Assembly (NCBI RefSeq): GCF_000423945.1
Contig: NZ_AUIY01000017.1
Span: forward strand, 1 to 64,000
Length of the DNA stretch: 64,000 bases
Direction of reading: 5' to 3'
Source of the DNA: Butyrivibrio sp. XPD2002
Lineage (GTDB): Bacteria > Bacillota > Clostridia > Lachnospirales > Lachnospiraceae
Positions 18,973-27,102 of the stretch are shown here, one piece after another. Within the stretch, counting starts at the first letter, position 1. Every line of letters starts with the position of its first letter. The translations under genes were made by a program, and so were the position numbers. The notes under the pieces are model-generated. The model did not search any database. It was not told the origin of the DNA and worked only from the letters and a program-made list of their open reading frames with translations.

Positions 18973-19044
18973 TGCACCCGACAGGAATCGAACCTGCATT
19001 AAAGGCGTCGGAGGCCTCCGTTCTATCCATTAGACTACGGGTGC
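18973..19044 (-). tRNA. tRNA-Arg (anticodon CCG)
   Basis: A 72-base tRNA. The acceptor stem GCACCCG pairs with CGGGTGC and the discriminator is A. The T arm has GGTTCGATTCC, and the anticodon stem GAGGC/GCCTT encloses the loop CTCCGAC, giving anticodon CCG (reads CGG). No CCA is encoded. Confidence 0.95.
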
Positions 19045-19075
19045 ACAAATTGTTACAGATTTATTACGTACCCGA

Positions 19076-19996
19076 CTATAATACCATAGTATCTTTGACA
19101 TATTCAACCTTTTTTATATTATCACACGTTCTGTCAAAGTAGTACAAATTGTCAGACAAAACGTCCTCCGGAAGCACGCTGGTTTCATTAACACATTTTA
19201 CCATATCTTTTAGATTGAACGCTCCATTAATTATTTCAGAGGCTGCAATCATTATGACTTCATGCCTTGATGACGGAATAATATAGAAGTCACTTTCCAT
19301 CATATCTCCTACTTCCTTCAAAAGCCCGGGATATATTACGACTGCTGCTCCGCCCACGAAATTTGTATTGCTGGCAACAAGAAATCTGTTCCCTGTAAAG
19401 TAGCTTGCAAACCTCGTATCTCCTGTTCTTTCTCCTATAAAATCCCCCATTGATACTATCTTTGCAGGTAATAATTCAGGAGTGTTGTCCATGGCCGCTT
19501 CATAGAGGTCCTCCTCCGTAACATCCCATATCTTCATCAACATATTGTCCACGGTAATGTTCCCTTCTATTCCAAGAACGCCAAGTGAGATAAAGTATGT
19601 TACCGCCAGATCCTCCACAAGTCTGTAGGGCATGTTCTTTAATCGTTCTTCATTTCTTACGCTGTCTATAAGTCTGAAGCATATTCTGTCATATATGGCA
19701 TCAAAGTCCGTAATAAAGCCAAGGTCCACCTGTCCCTTTATTTCATGCTTTTCAAACAGATTTATTACATCTGAAAGGACTGCCTCAAAATCCCTTCCCT
19801 TTGCATATTCCTCATAGAAATCATCGAGGTAAATTGTTGGAGCGCAGTTGCTCCCATTCTTTTTAACGCATAAGCCGTGTCTTATCAGTCCATTGTTCTT
19901 TACAACATCCGAATATTTCACGGTTGCGCTGTCTCCATAGTATTCCTTAACCTTCTGTGTTACTTCATTATAAAATGTTACTTTTTCCAATTTCAT
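19076..19996 (-). CDS. DUF5688 family protein, full length
   Basis: A 306-residue protein that I recognise as DUF5688, common in Lachnospiraceae and often multicopy. Typical elements are PTIYLDDFYEEYAKG near residue 70, then RLIDSVRNEERLKNMPYR and VEDLAVTYFIS. There is no signal or membrane segment. The start at 19996 (MKLEKVTFYN) has AGGAG 3 bases upstream. No function is known. A half-length homologue sits in the accessory region at 47987-48463 with the same landmarks (PNIYLNQFFEQYENG, NKSRNEEYL, IEDLAVIYYI). It lies between a tRNA and the efp terminator. Confidence 0.8.
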   Translation of the reverse strand: MKLEKVTFYNEVTQKVKEYYGDSATVKYSDVVKNNGLIRHGLCVKKNGSNCAPTIYLDDFYEEYAKGRDFEAVLSDVINLFEKHEIKGQVDLGFITDFDAIYDRICFRLIDSVRNEERLKNMPYRLVEDLAVTYFISLGVLGIEGNITVDNMLMKIWDVTEEDLYEAAMDNTPELLPAKIVSMGDFIGERTGDTRFASYFTGNRFLVASNTNFVGGAAVVIYPGLLKEVGDMMESDFYIIPSSRHEVIMIAASEIINGAFNLKDMVKCVNETSVLPEDVLSDNLYYFDRTCDNIKKVEYVKDTMVL

Positions 19997-20029
19997 TTTC
20001 TCCTTTAAAATTGTGTTCAAAACGCAAAA

Positions 20030-20065
20030 AAGGCAATGAAAGCTATAAATTACTTTCATTGCCTT
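20030..20065 (-). terminator. Terminator of efp
   Basis: A 13-bp perfect stem (AAGGCAATGAAAG with its complement) with a 10-base loop, followed on the minus strand by TTTTGCG. Confidence 0.85.
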
Positions 20066-20101
20066 ACAAGTCTATAAATACAATTTTCAGAAAAACGGTA
20101 A

Positions 20102-20659
20102 TTAAACTCTGGAGAGGTATTCTCCTGATCTTGTGTCAATCTTGATTGTGTCGCCTTCGTTAACGAAAAGCGGAACCTGAACAACAGCACCAGTCTCAAC
20201 AGTAGCAGGCTTTGTAGCACCTGTAGCTGTATCACCCTTGAAGCCGGGCTCTGTCTCTGTGATAGCGAGCTCTACGAAAAGCGGAGGCTCTACAGCGAAG
20301 ACATTACCATTGTAAGAGTTGATCTGAACTGTCTCGTTCTCCTTAACATACTTCATAGAATCGCCAACCTGATCCTTTGTAAGGGAAATCTGCTCATAAG
20401 ACTCGTTGTCCATGAAGTTGTAAAGATCGCCATCAGCATAAAGATACTGCATATCCTTACGATCGATACGAGCTGCAGGGAACTTCTCTGTGGGACGGAA
20501 AGTTGTCTCCTTAACACCACCATTGATAATGTCCTTAAGCTTTGTTCTTACAAATGCTGCGCCCTTACCGGGTTTAACATGCTGGAATTCTATTATCTGA
20601 CATACATTGCCATCGATCTCGATGGTCATACCGTTTCTGAAATCACTTGCAGAAATCAT
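20102..20659 (-). CDS. efp: Translation elongation factor P
   Basis: A 185-residue EF-P that rescues ribosomes stalled on polyproline. The KOW-like domain has [15 protein letters not shown] with the tip Lys (KPGKG) where many bacteria modify EF-P; two OB domains follow. The C-terminal signature ([14 protein letters not shown]) is intact. The start follows AGGAGG. A TATAAT-like box (minus strand, around 20705) and the strong terminator at 20030-20065 suggest a single-gene transcript. Which modification enzyme, if any, is used cannot be seen here. Confidence 0.96.
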   Translation of the reverse strand: MISASDFRNGMTIEIDGNVCQIIEFQHVKPGKGAAFVRTKLKDIINGGVKETTFRPTEKFPAARIDRKDMQYLYADGDLYNFMDNESYEQISLTKDQVGDSMKYVKENETVQINSYNGNVFAVEPPLFVELAITETEPGFKGDTATGATKPATVETGAVVQVPLFVNEGDTIKIDTRSGEYLSRV

Positions 20660-20781
20660 AAAAATCCTCCTAATATATACAAATCAAACAACTACATTAT
20701 ATTATACTAATGTTATATTTTTTTCAACAGTTTTTTGAAGTAAATCAAAGCAGCTGTAAAAAATGCCTGCTTTTCTCAGAT

Positions 20782-21219
20782 TCAGACTTCTATTCCCAGG
20801 CAGTAATCTATTGCTTCAAGGTATCCCTTAAGTCCGTGTCCGTAAATCTGTAGTTCACAGGCAGCCGCAGTAACGGAATTGGCTCTGAAGTCCTCTCTCT
20901 TCTTAATGTTAGAGATGTGTACCTCAACCTTCACTATATTCTCGAGACTTTTTAATGCATCATGAATAGCATAGCTGTAATGGGTGTAGGCTCCTGGGTT
21001 AATAATGATCGCCTCGGTTCCGTCAAAGTAAGCCTCCTGAAGCTTATCTATTATTGCGCCTTCATGGTTTGACTGCCATGTGGTGATATCGCTCCCTGTC
21101 TCCTTTGCCTTATCCTCTATCATTTTTATCAGATAGTCATAATTCTCATTTCCATAAATGCTCTTTTCCCTGATTCCAAGGAAGTTAAGATTGGGTCCGT
21201 TAATAACCAGAATTTTCAT
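20782..21219 (-). CDS. aroQ: Type II 3-dehydroquinate dehydratase
   Basis: A 145-residue type II dehydroquinase of the shikimate pathway (3-dehydroquinate to 3-dehydroshikimate). Family motifs are ILVINGPNLNFLGIRE, the catalytic Tyr in SIYGNENYD, SNHEGAIIDKL, INPGAYTHYSYAI and EVHISNIKKREDFRANS. I choose the ATG at 21219, which has GAGG 6 bases upstream; a GTG at 21231 overlaps the stop of the aroE-aroK gene. The start lies 8 bases past that stop, so translation is probably coupled. Confidence 0.95.
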   Translation of the reverse strand: MKILVINGPNLNFLGIREKSIYGNENYDYLIKMIEDKAKETGSDITTWQSNHEGAIIDKLQEAYFDGTEAIIINPGAYTHYSYAIHDALKSLENIVKVEVHISNIKKREDFRANSVTAAACELQIYGHGLKGYLEAIDYCLGIEV

Positions 21220-21227
21220 AAGTATCC

Positions 21228-22616
21228 TCACAGCATAAGTTCTATTATTTCATTTGCAACCTGATCAATGCTCTTGTCATCAGTATCTATCTCGATGTCA
21301 CAGGCTGCCTTGTAGACATCCCTGCGCTCCTCCTGAAGCTCCTTTATCTTGGCAAGAACATCATCGGATTTAAGAAGTGGTCTTGATTTGTCGCCCTTCA
21401 CTCTCTCATATACGGTCTCGGGACGGGCCTTCAAAAATACCACCGTTCCTATTCTCTTAAGATAGTCACGATTTTCAGGCTTTATGGGAAGTCCTCCGCC
21501 AACCGAAAGGACAATACGCTTTCTTTTGTCCTCACTGAGCTCCTTAACGAACTCTGTTTCCATATCGCGGAAAGCGCCCTCTCCCTGCTCCCTGAAAATA
21601 GTATTGATGGTGGCTGACTGCATCTGCTCAATCTCTGCATCAGAATCAAGCATTTCGTAGCCGAGGATCTCACAGAGCCTTACCGCAACCGAGCTTTTTC
21701 CGCTGCCCATAAAACCGGTAAGAACTATGCTCTTTCCATCCATGAGCTCTCCAAGGAGCTTGCCATAGAGCCTTCCACACATGGATTCCTTGACCTTGAT
21801 GCCATTCCACATCTCGTAGGCGTCGATTCCCTGATATAAAAGCATCTTAAGTCCGGAGATGCACTTGGCACCTGCCTCCTTACAGAGCTGTAAAAATTTG
21901 GTGTTAAGCGGTCTGTATACCGCATCAAAACCTATCTCAACCTTTTTATAGAACCCGGTATCCTCTATAACCGCGCTATCCGGGTTGGGATGCATTCCCA
22001 CCATGGTCATCTGGAAGCAGATATACTTTCTGTCATCCGGAAGCTCGTTGTATTTTGAAAGCTCCATCGGAACCGCAACGTCTTTTCCCACATAGGCGTT
22101 TACGTCCCTGGAGAGAGCCTCTGCCCTCTCCAGTGTGCGATTCAGGATAAAAATCTCCTTTGCGCCTTCACTTGCGGAAAGAAATGCCGCAGGTCTTGCC
22201 ACGCCGCCTGCACCGAGGATCACAACGGATTTCCCGAGGACATCAACTCCTGCCTCACGAAGTGATCTGCTGATTCCGGAGTAGTCCGTATTATATCCCC
22301 TGAACCCTGTGCCATCGTGGGTTCTTACAAGGGTATTAACTGCTCCTAATCTCTCAGCAACAGGATCTATTTCCTTCAGATAAGGCATAACCGCGCTCTT
22401 GTGAGGAACAGTTACATTCATCCCCAGAATATCAAGAGCCAGCGCGCCCTTAACGGCGGCCTCAACGTCCTCTCCCTTGACCTCAAAGGGGACATAGACC
22501 ATGTCAGTATCAGTGATGTCGTTTAATGTATTATGTATTGCCGGTGACAGAGTGTGATGAACAGGATTACCAATAAGTCCACACACTCTTGTTGTTCCCA
22601 CTACTTCTCTTTTCAT
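21228..22616 (-). CDS. Bifunctional shikimate dehydrogenase / shikimate kinase
   Basis: A 462-residue fusion of two consecutive shikimate-pathway enzymes. Residues 1-290 are AroE: GNPVHHTLSPAIHN, catalytic Lys in NVTVPHKSAVMPY, GYNTDYSG and the NADP-binding VVILGAGGVARPA. Residues about 293-462 are AroK: Walker A GFMGSGKSS, Asp in DSDAEIE, FRDMETEFV and SVGGGLP. The usual AroE NATPVGM segment is altered to FQMTMVGM, but the Gly-Met is kept. The start follows GGAGG. With the overlapping aroQ, three successive steps lie in one operon. The domain order allows dehydroshikimate to shikimate to shikimate 3-phosphate. Confidence 0.94.
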   Translation of the reverse strand: MKREVVGTTRVCGLIGNPVHHTLSPAIHNTLNDITDTDMVYVPFEVKGEDVEAAVKGALALDILGMNVTVPHKSAVMPYLKEIDPVAERLGAVNTLVRTHDGTGFRGYNTDYSGISRSLREAGVDVLGKSVVILGAGGVARPAAFLSASEGAKEIFILNRTLERAEALSRDVNAYVGKDVAVPMELSKYNELPDDRKYICFQMTMVGMHPNPDSAVIEDTGFYKKVEIGFDAVYRPLNTKFLQLCKEAGAKCISGLKMLLYQGIDAYEMWNGIKVKESMCGRLYGKLLGELMDGKSIVLTGFMGSGKSSVAVRLCEILGYEMLDSDAEIEQMQSATINTIFREQGEGAFRDMETEFVKELSEDKRKRIVLSVGGGLPIKPENRDYLKRIGTVVFLKARPETVYERVKGDKSRPLLKSDDVLAKIKELQEERRDVYKAACDIEIDTDDKSIDQVANEIIELML

Positions 22617-22648
22617 ACAGGCCTCCGATAAATTACTGGATTATAATA

Positions 22649-23158
22649 TCATTTCCCGTGTTTTCTGACGTGCCTTTTATAGAAAAACAAAACTACCGCT
22701 TCAAGGCGCCTCTTTAAAACGATCTGTATCTCTTCTTTTATATCAATCTGGCCTACAAGGATTGTGTGCATACCTGCCCTGTTCGCTCCCCAGACATCAG
22801 TAAAAATCTGATCTCCCACAAACAGTGTGTTAGCAGGCTCAGTTCCCATCTTTTCCATAGCCTTAAGATAGCCCTTAAGAAGGGGCTTATTGGCCATGTG
22901 AATGTACTCAGCCTCCACAGCCTGGGCAAAGGGCGCTACTCTGGGCTCCTTATTATTGGACAAAAGAAGTGTCTTAAAGCCCATCTCATGAAGCCTGTCA
23001 AAGAGCTCCACCGCTCTGTTATCAGCAGGCGCACCGTGAGGAACCAGCGTATTATCTATATCAAAGATAATCCCCCTGTAGCCTTCATCATAATAATTTT
23101 CAAATGGAATTGTATAAGTTGATTCCGAGGTCTCGCTCGGATAAAGTAAATGTCTCAT
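22649..23158 (-). CDS. YqeG-family HAD IIIA phosphatase
   Basis: A 169-residue HAD phosphatase of the YqeG family. Motif I is FDIDNTLVPHGAP near residue 31, motif II LLLSNNKE, then a Lys in ANKPLLKGY and motif IV VGDQIFTDVWGANRAG. The family is related to phosphatidylglycerophosphatases and is often next to shikimate genes in Clostridia, as here: it ends 33 bp before aroE-aroK starts. The ATG at 23158 has no ribosome site but has TATAGT 7 bases upstream, so a leaderless mRNA is possible. A basic C-terminal tail (KRRLEAVVLFFYKRHVRKHGK region) is present. Confidence 0.87.
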   Translation of the reverse strand: MRHLLYPSETSESTYTIPFENYYDEGYRGIIFDIDNTLVPHGAPADNRAVELFDRLHEMGFKTLLLSNNKEPRVAPFAQAVEAEYIHMANKPLLKGYLKAMEKMGTEPANTLFVGDQIFTDVWGANRAGMHTILVGQIDIKEEIQIVLKRRLEAVVLFFYKRHVRKHGK

Positions 23159-23209
23159 AGAAATGACTATACCACATTAAATAGCGCTTCTGCCATATAA
23201 ACAAAAAAA

Positions 23210-23234
23210 TCGGACAGGAATATTTCCTGTCCGA
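23210..23234 (-). terminator. Terminator after the 93-residue protein gene
   Basis: TCGGACAGGAA and TTCCTGTCCGA form an 11-bp stem with a 3-base loop, flanked by A-runs and T-runs, so it may act on both strands. Confidence 0.85.
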
Positions 23235-23246
23235 AAAACATATTCA

Positions 23247-23528
23247 TCAATCTAACTGGAGTACAACTCCGTCCTCATCATTGCTGATAACCTTAGCGTC
23301 CTTAAGCTCTGCAGCTCCGGTTAAAACCTTGTTTCCAACAAAGTACTGATACTCGTGAAGGACTGAATCCTTCTCCATATCCATAACAGCCTTCTGCATT
23401 ATGCTGGACTGTATTCCACCAAGCTCCCCAAGTCCTGAAAGTGAACTGTCCTTGTTTTTGTTATCAGAAGACTCCTTCTTCTGATACATGCCATTCATAT
23501 AAGAATTGCCATAGCTATTTATTCTCAT
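23247..23528 (-). CDS. Hypothetical protein, 93 aa
   Basis: A small soluble protein starting MRINSYGNSYMNGMYQKKES. AAGGAGGGG lies just before the ATG at 23528; a longer frame to 23606 lacks support. The N-terminal half is polar and probably disordered (KKESSDNKNKDSSLSG). The C-terminal half (DMEKDSVLHEYQYFVGN then DEDGVVLQLD) looks folded. The pattern recalls small clostridial proteins of unknown function encoded near flagellar or membrane genes, but I cannot name a family. It forms its own unit between the opp operon and a terminator. Confidence 0.7.
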   Translation of the reverse strand: MRINSYGNSYMNGMYQKKESSDNKNKDSSLSGLGELGGIQSSIMQKAVMDMEKDSVLHEYQYFVGNKVLTGAAELKDAKVISNDEDGVVLQLD

Positions 23529-23675
23529 ATGCCCCTCCTTCTTTTTCCATACGCTAACAATTGTACCTGAAAGCAGTGGGCAAATCAATTGAGTTAGTCT
23601 TTTCATTTAGCTATTTCGGCATAAAAGTTCAATAACTTTAGGCTTTTTTGAAATTTTTATTCAGGATTACAAAAA

Positions 23676-24428
23676 TCACTTGATTCCGGCAGCGGTAAGA
23701 AGTTCCTTTGTGTAGTCATTCTGCGGATTCCTGTAGACCTCATAGGGAATACCGTATTCCTTTATTTCTCCGTGTTTCATGATGGCAACGTGATTGCATA
23801 TCTGATAGATCACGCGAAGGTCATGCGATATGAAAAGAATGGTTATCCCCAGGTCGCGGTTAAGCTGCTGAAGAAGCTGCAATATCTGCGCCTGAATTGT
23901 TACATCAAGAGCTGAAACCGGCTCGTCAGCAATAATAACCTTGGGAGATCTCATAAGCGCAACGCCTATGCTTACTCTCTGTCTCTGACCACCGGAGAGC
24001 TGTGAAGGATATCTTTCAAGCATCTCCTTGGGAAGTCCGATAGCCTTCATTATCTCGAGGACCTTTTCCTTCCTCTCCTTGGGAGTCCACTTTCTCTCCT
24101 TATCAACTCTCAGAGGCTCCTCCAGGAGCCATCCGATTTTCTTACTGGGATTAAGGGATGAATAGGGATCCTGGAAAACCATCTGGGTATCCGAGTATTT
24201 GAGGTTTATCTCACCCTCAATGTCCTTGTTCATACCGACGATAGCCTTAGCCAGCGTGGATTTACCACAGCCGGACTCCCCAGCCAGTCCAAGTATCTCG
24301 CCCTCGAAAACATCGATGGATACGCCCTTAAGCACCTGGTGTCTTCGCTTTTTGCCGAAGATATTTTTCCTATATTGTTTATAGTAAACCTTCAGATCCC
24401 TGATCTGAATTACCTTTTCCTGTTCCAT
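23676..24428 (-). CDS. oppF: Peptide ABC transporter ATPase, OppF-like
   Basis: A 250-residue ATPase of the Opp/Dpp family. Walker A is GESGCGKST, the signature LSGGQRQRVSIGVALM, and Walker B VIIADEPVSALD with the switch His in FISHDLRVI. The N-terminal YYKQYRKNIFGKKRRHQVLKG insertion is typical of OppF. It is shorter than many OppFs and lacks the C-terminal oligopeptide extension with the iron-sulphur Cys motif. It is the last gene of the operon, 22 bp after the OppD gene. It powers peptide or other oligomer uptake; the ligand is inferred only from the family. Confidence 0.9.
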   Translation of the reverse strand: MEQEKVIQIRDLKVYYKQYRKNIFGKKRRHQVLKGVSIDVFEGEILGLAGESGCGKSTLAKAIVGMNKDIEGEINLKYSDTQMVFQDPYSSLNPSKKIGWLLEEPLRVDKERKWTPKERKEKVLEIMKAIGLPKEMLERYPSQLSGGQRQRVSIGVALMRSPKVIIADEPVSALDVTIQAQILQLLQQLNRDLGITILFISHDLRVIYQICNHVAIMKHGEIKEYGIPYEVYRNPQNDYTKELLTAAGIK

Positions 24429-24450
24429 ATAATAACCTTATCTTGCGCGT

Positions 24451-25251
24451 TTAGCTTAGATCTATTTGCGGAATCGCTGCAATCAGCTTCCTTGTGTAGC
24501 TCATCTTGGGATGTCTGAAAATATCCTCAACATACCCGGTCTCAACTATATTACCACTCTGCATTACGATCACTCTCTTACAGATCTGTCTTATAAGCGA
24601 CAGATCATGGGATATGAAAATAATCGCTGTTCCCTTTTCCCTGTTCATCTTCCGAAGGAGCTCAACAATCTGTGCCTGAATAGTCACATCCAGAGCAGTA
24701 GTGGGCTCGTCAGCTATAAGAATCCTGGGCTCACCTATCATCGCAGCAGCTATCATCACACGCTGTCTCATTCCACCTGAAAGCTCGTGAGGATATTTCT
24801 CGTACAGCTTCTCGGGGTCATGCATTCCAACAGCCGTAAGCATCTCGATGGCACGGCGCTTTCTCTCCTTTTTGTCGATATCCTTGTGATGGATTCTGAG
24901 AGACTCCTCCACCTGCCAGCCGATCTTCTTTACCGGATTAAGCGAGGTCATGGGCTCCTGGAAAATCATTGATATCTCATCGCCCTGATAAGACCTGAGC
25001 TCTTTTCTTGAGCATGTCAGAAGGTCTGTGCCGTTAAACATTATCCTTCCTTTTTTCGTAAGTGCATGTCTTTTTAAAAGGCCTGCGATAGCAAGAGCGC
25101 TCATGCTTTTTCCTGAGCCTGACTCTCCGACTATACCTACTATCTCGCCTTCCTCCAGCATCAGATCGAAGTCCTCAACTACCGTCTCCGGCTTGTCGTG
25201 ATCGTGAAATTCTATATGAAGATCTGCAACATCGAGAATTACATTTCCCAT
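24451..25251 (-). CDS. oppD: Peptide ABC transporter ATPase, OppD-like
   Basis: A 266-residue ATPase partner of OppF. Walker A is GESGSGKSM, the signature LSGGMRQRVMIAAAMI, Walker B ILIADEPTTALD and the switch His FISHDLSLI. I take the ATG at 25251, with GAGGT upstream; a TTG one codon earlier is less likely. The C-terminus ends shortly after MSYTRKLIAAIPQ, so the family's C-terminal tail is short. It lies 11 bp after the permease gene at 25263-26102. Together with OppF it forms the ATPase dimer on the inner face of the membrane. Confidence 0.9.
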   Translation of the reverse strand: MGNVILDVADLHIEFHDHDKPETVVEDFDLMLEEGEIVGIVGESGSGKSMSALAIAGLLKRHALTKKGRIMFNGTDLLTCSRKELRSYQGDEISMIFQEPMTSLNPVKKIGWQVEESLRIHHKDIDKKERKRRAIEMLTAVGMHDPEKLYEKYPHELSGGMRQRVMIAAAMIGEPRILIADEPTTALDVTIQAQIVELLRKMNREKGTAIIFISHDLSLIRQICKRVIVMQSGNIVETGYVEDIFRHPKMSYTRKLIAAIPQIDLS

Positions 25252-25262
25252 CAAAGTACCTC

Positions 25263-26102
25263 TTAATTCTTAATACGCTTGATTCCCTCTCCGAGGAACG
25301 AAAAGCCTAAAACCATCAGGACGATAACAAGACCTATGCTCATAACATAGCTTGGTCTGTTAAACAGATATCCCTGTGCGTCTGAAAGCATTTTTCCAAG
25401 GCTTGCGTGAGGCGGCTGCGCACCTATTCCCAAAAAGCTAAGTCCTGCCTCTGCAAGAACCGCATTATTAAAACCGATCATAACTGAAGAAAGCAGAACT
25501 CCAACAGTATTAGGAAGTATATGGACGAAAATTATCCTTATGTTCGACGCTCCCTGAAGTCTTGCAACTTCAACATAATCCATATTCTTACATCTGAGGA
25601 ACTCTCCTCTTACAATTCTGGCAAAGCTTGGTATAAAGGATATTCCAAGAGCTATTGCGACCTGGTAGGTTCCGGTTCCGAAAAGGCTGACAAAAACCAG
25701 TGACAGCAGAAGACTCGGAAAAGCCAGCATCGCATCTATGATTCTCATGGTGATCTCATCACCTATTCCGCCAAAATATCCGGTAAGAGCGCCGATAATA
25801 GTTCCTATGCCCGCGCCTATGAGAATTGTAAACGTAGCGATGGCAACAGTGATCCTGCTTCCGTACATAACTCTGCTGAACACATCGCGTCCCATGTTGT
25901 CAGTTCCCATAATGTGCTTAAAAGAAATGCCCTGAAGCTTTGCAGACGCATCCATCTTAGTCGGATTGTAGGGGGTATAAAAAAGCCCTACGATTACCAT
26001 AAGCAGTATAAATCCTGTGATAATAACGCCCAGAAGCAGGAAGGTATTCCTCTCTCCGGTGGCCTTATTCTTTTTAAACAGCGAAAAGAATTTTTTCATC
26101 AT
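25263..26102 (-). CDS. oppC: Peptide ABC transporter permease, OppC-like
   Basis: A 279-residue inner permease subunit. One N-terminal helix (about 25-45) precedes the five-helix BPD_transp_1 core. The DppC/OppC-type loop IMGTDNMGRDVFSRVMYGSR near residue 66 and the EAA-type loop (EVARLQGASNIRIIFVHILP) near residue 178 are clear. Its ATG overlaps the stop of the OppB gene by 4 bases (ATGA), with GGAGG inside the end of OppB, so translation is coupled. Confidence 0.92.
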   Translation of the reverse strand: MMKKFFSLFKKNKATGERNTFLLLGVIITGFILLMVIVGLFYTPYNPTKMDASAKLQGISFKHIMGTDNMGRDVFSRVMYGSRITVAIATFTILIGAGIGTIIGALTGYFGGIGDEITMRIIDAMLAFPSLLLSLVFVSLFGTGTYQVAIALGISFIPSFARIVRGEFLRCKNMDYVEVARLQGASNIRIIFVHILPNTVGVLLSSVMIGFNNAVLAEAGLSFLGIGAQPPHASLGKMLSDAQGYLFNRPSYVMSIGLVIVLMVLGFSFLGEGIKRIKN

Positions 26103-27043
26103 TCCTCCACCTCGATTCTGGGGTCAATGATTCTGTAAATAATATCAACCAAAAGATTGATAACAAGTACCATGATTGCTATGCCCATGATAATAGCCTC
26201 AACCACAGGATAATCACGGTTATTTATAGAAGAAAGAAGTATGCGGCTCACTCCGGGTATTCCGAAAACCTGCTCAATTACTATACTTCCGGCAACCATA
26301 TCTGCAAGTGCCATTCCCATAAAGGTAATTACGGGGATCATGGCGTTTTTCAAAACATGAAGATAAAGAACAGCATTGGTGGTATTACCTCTGCTGTACG
26401 CAGTTCTTGTGTAGTCCTTACCTGCTTCCTCGATAACGGAGCCTCTGAGGAGCTTTGTAGCCATGGCTGCCTTTGGAAGAGCTATGGCAAATGCGGGCAA
26501 AATAAGGTATTTCAAGAATCCTTCAAGATCCTTGGTATATGATACAAAACCTCCCGGCGTAAAAATCTTAAGGATAACGCCGAAAAAGAAGGTCAATAAT
26601 ATTCCTGAGAAAAATGGCGGTACAGCCATCATGATCTGGTTAATAACCGAAATGACATGATCAATTATTCCGTTCTCATACTTGGCAGTGTAGATTCCAA
26701 GCGGAATTGAAATGATGACCATGATAACAAAGGACATTACCGCGAGGGTAAGTGTGATCGGGATCTTTTCAGCAAGCATGCCTGCTACAGGCATCTTGTA
26801 ATCATAGGAGGTTCCCATGTCTCCCTGCAAAAATGCGAAAAACCAACGAAAATATCTGACAAGAAGCGGATCGTTGAAGCCCAGCTTCTCTCTGTACTGT
26901 GCTATAAGTTCGGGTGTTGCCTCTGTACCGAACATTCTGGTGACAGGATCACCGGGGATTAGACTAAAAGCAAGGAACACGCACAAAGATACAACGAATA
27001 AAGTAAGCACCATGCTCAAAACTTTTTTCAATATATATCTCAT
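26099..27043 (-). CDS. oppB: Peptide ABC transporter permease, OppB-like
   Basis: A 314-residue permease with the N-terminal OppB/DppB domain (LFVVSLCVFLAFSLIPGDPV) followed by the BPD_transp_1 core, six membrane helices in all. The EAA loop is seen around DYTRTAYSRGNTTNAVLYLH near residue 222. It starts 59 bp after the binding-protein gene, with AGAGGA upstream. It pairs with OppC to form the channel. Confidence 0.92.
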   Translation of the reverse strand: MRYILKKVLSMVLTLFVVSLCVFLAFSLIPGDPVTRMFGTEATPELIAQYREKLGFNDPLLVRYFRWFFAFLQGDMGTSYDYKMPVAGMLAEKIPITLTLAVMSFVIMVIISIPLGIYTAKYENGIIDHVISVINQIMMAVPPFFSGILLTFFFGVILKIFTPGGFVSYTKDLEGFLKYLILPAFAIALPKAAMATKLLRGSVIEEAGKDYTRTAYSRGNTTNAVLYLHVLKNAMIPVITFMGMALADMVAGSIVIEQVFGIPGVSRILLSSINNRDYPVVEAIIMGIAIMVLVINLLVDIIYRIIDPRIEVEE

Positions 27044-27102
27044 ATGCGTGTTCCTCTTTTTTTAATAATGTAGTACACCAGTCTCGAAAAACTCGCCCAG
27101 TG

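Noticed and set aside
18945..18977. Extension of the SH3 protein to an upstream start
   Set aside because: It would overlap the tRNA gene; the ATG at 18944 has the ribosome site.
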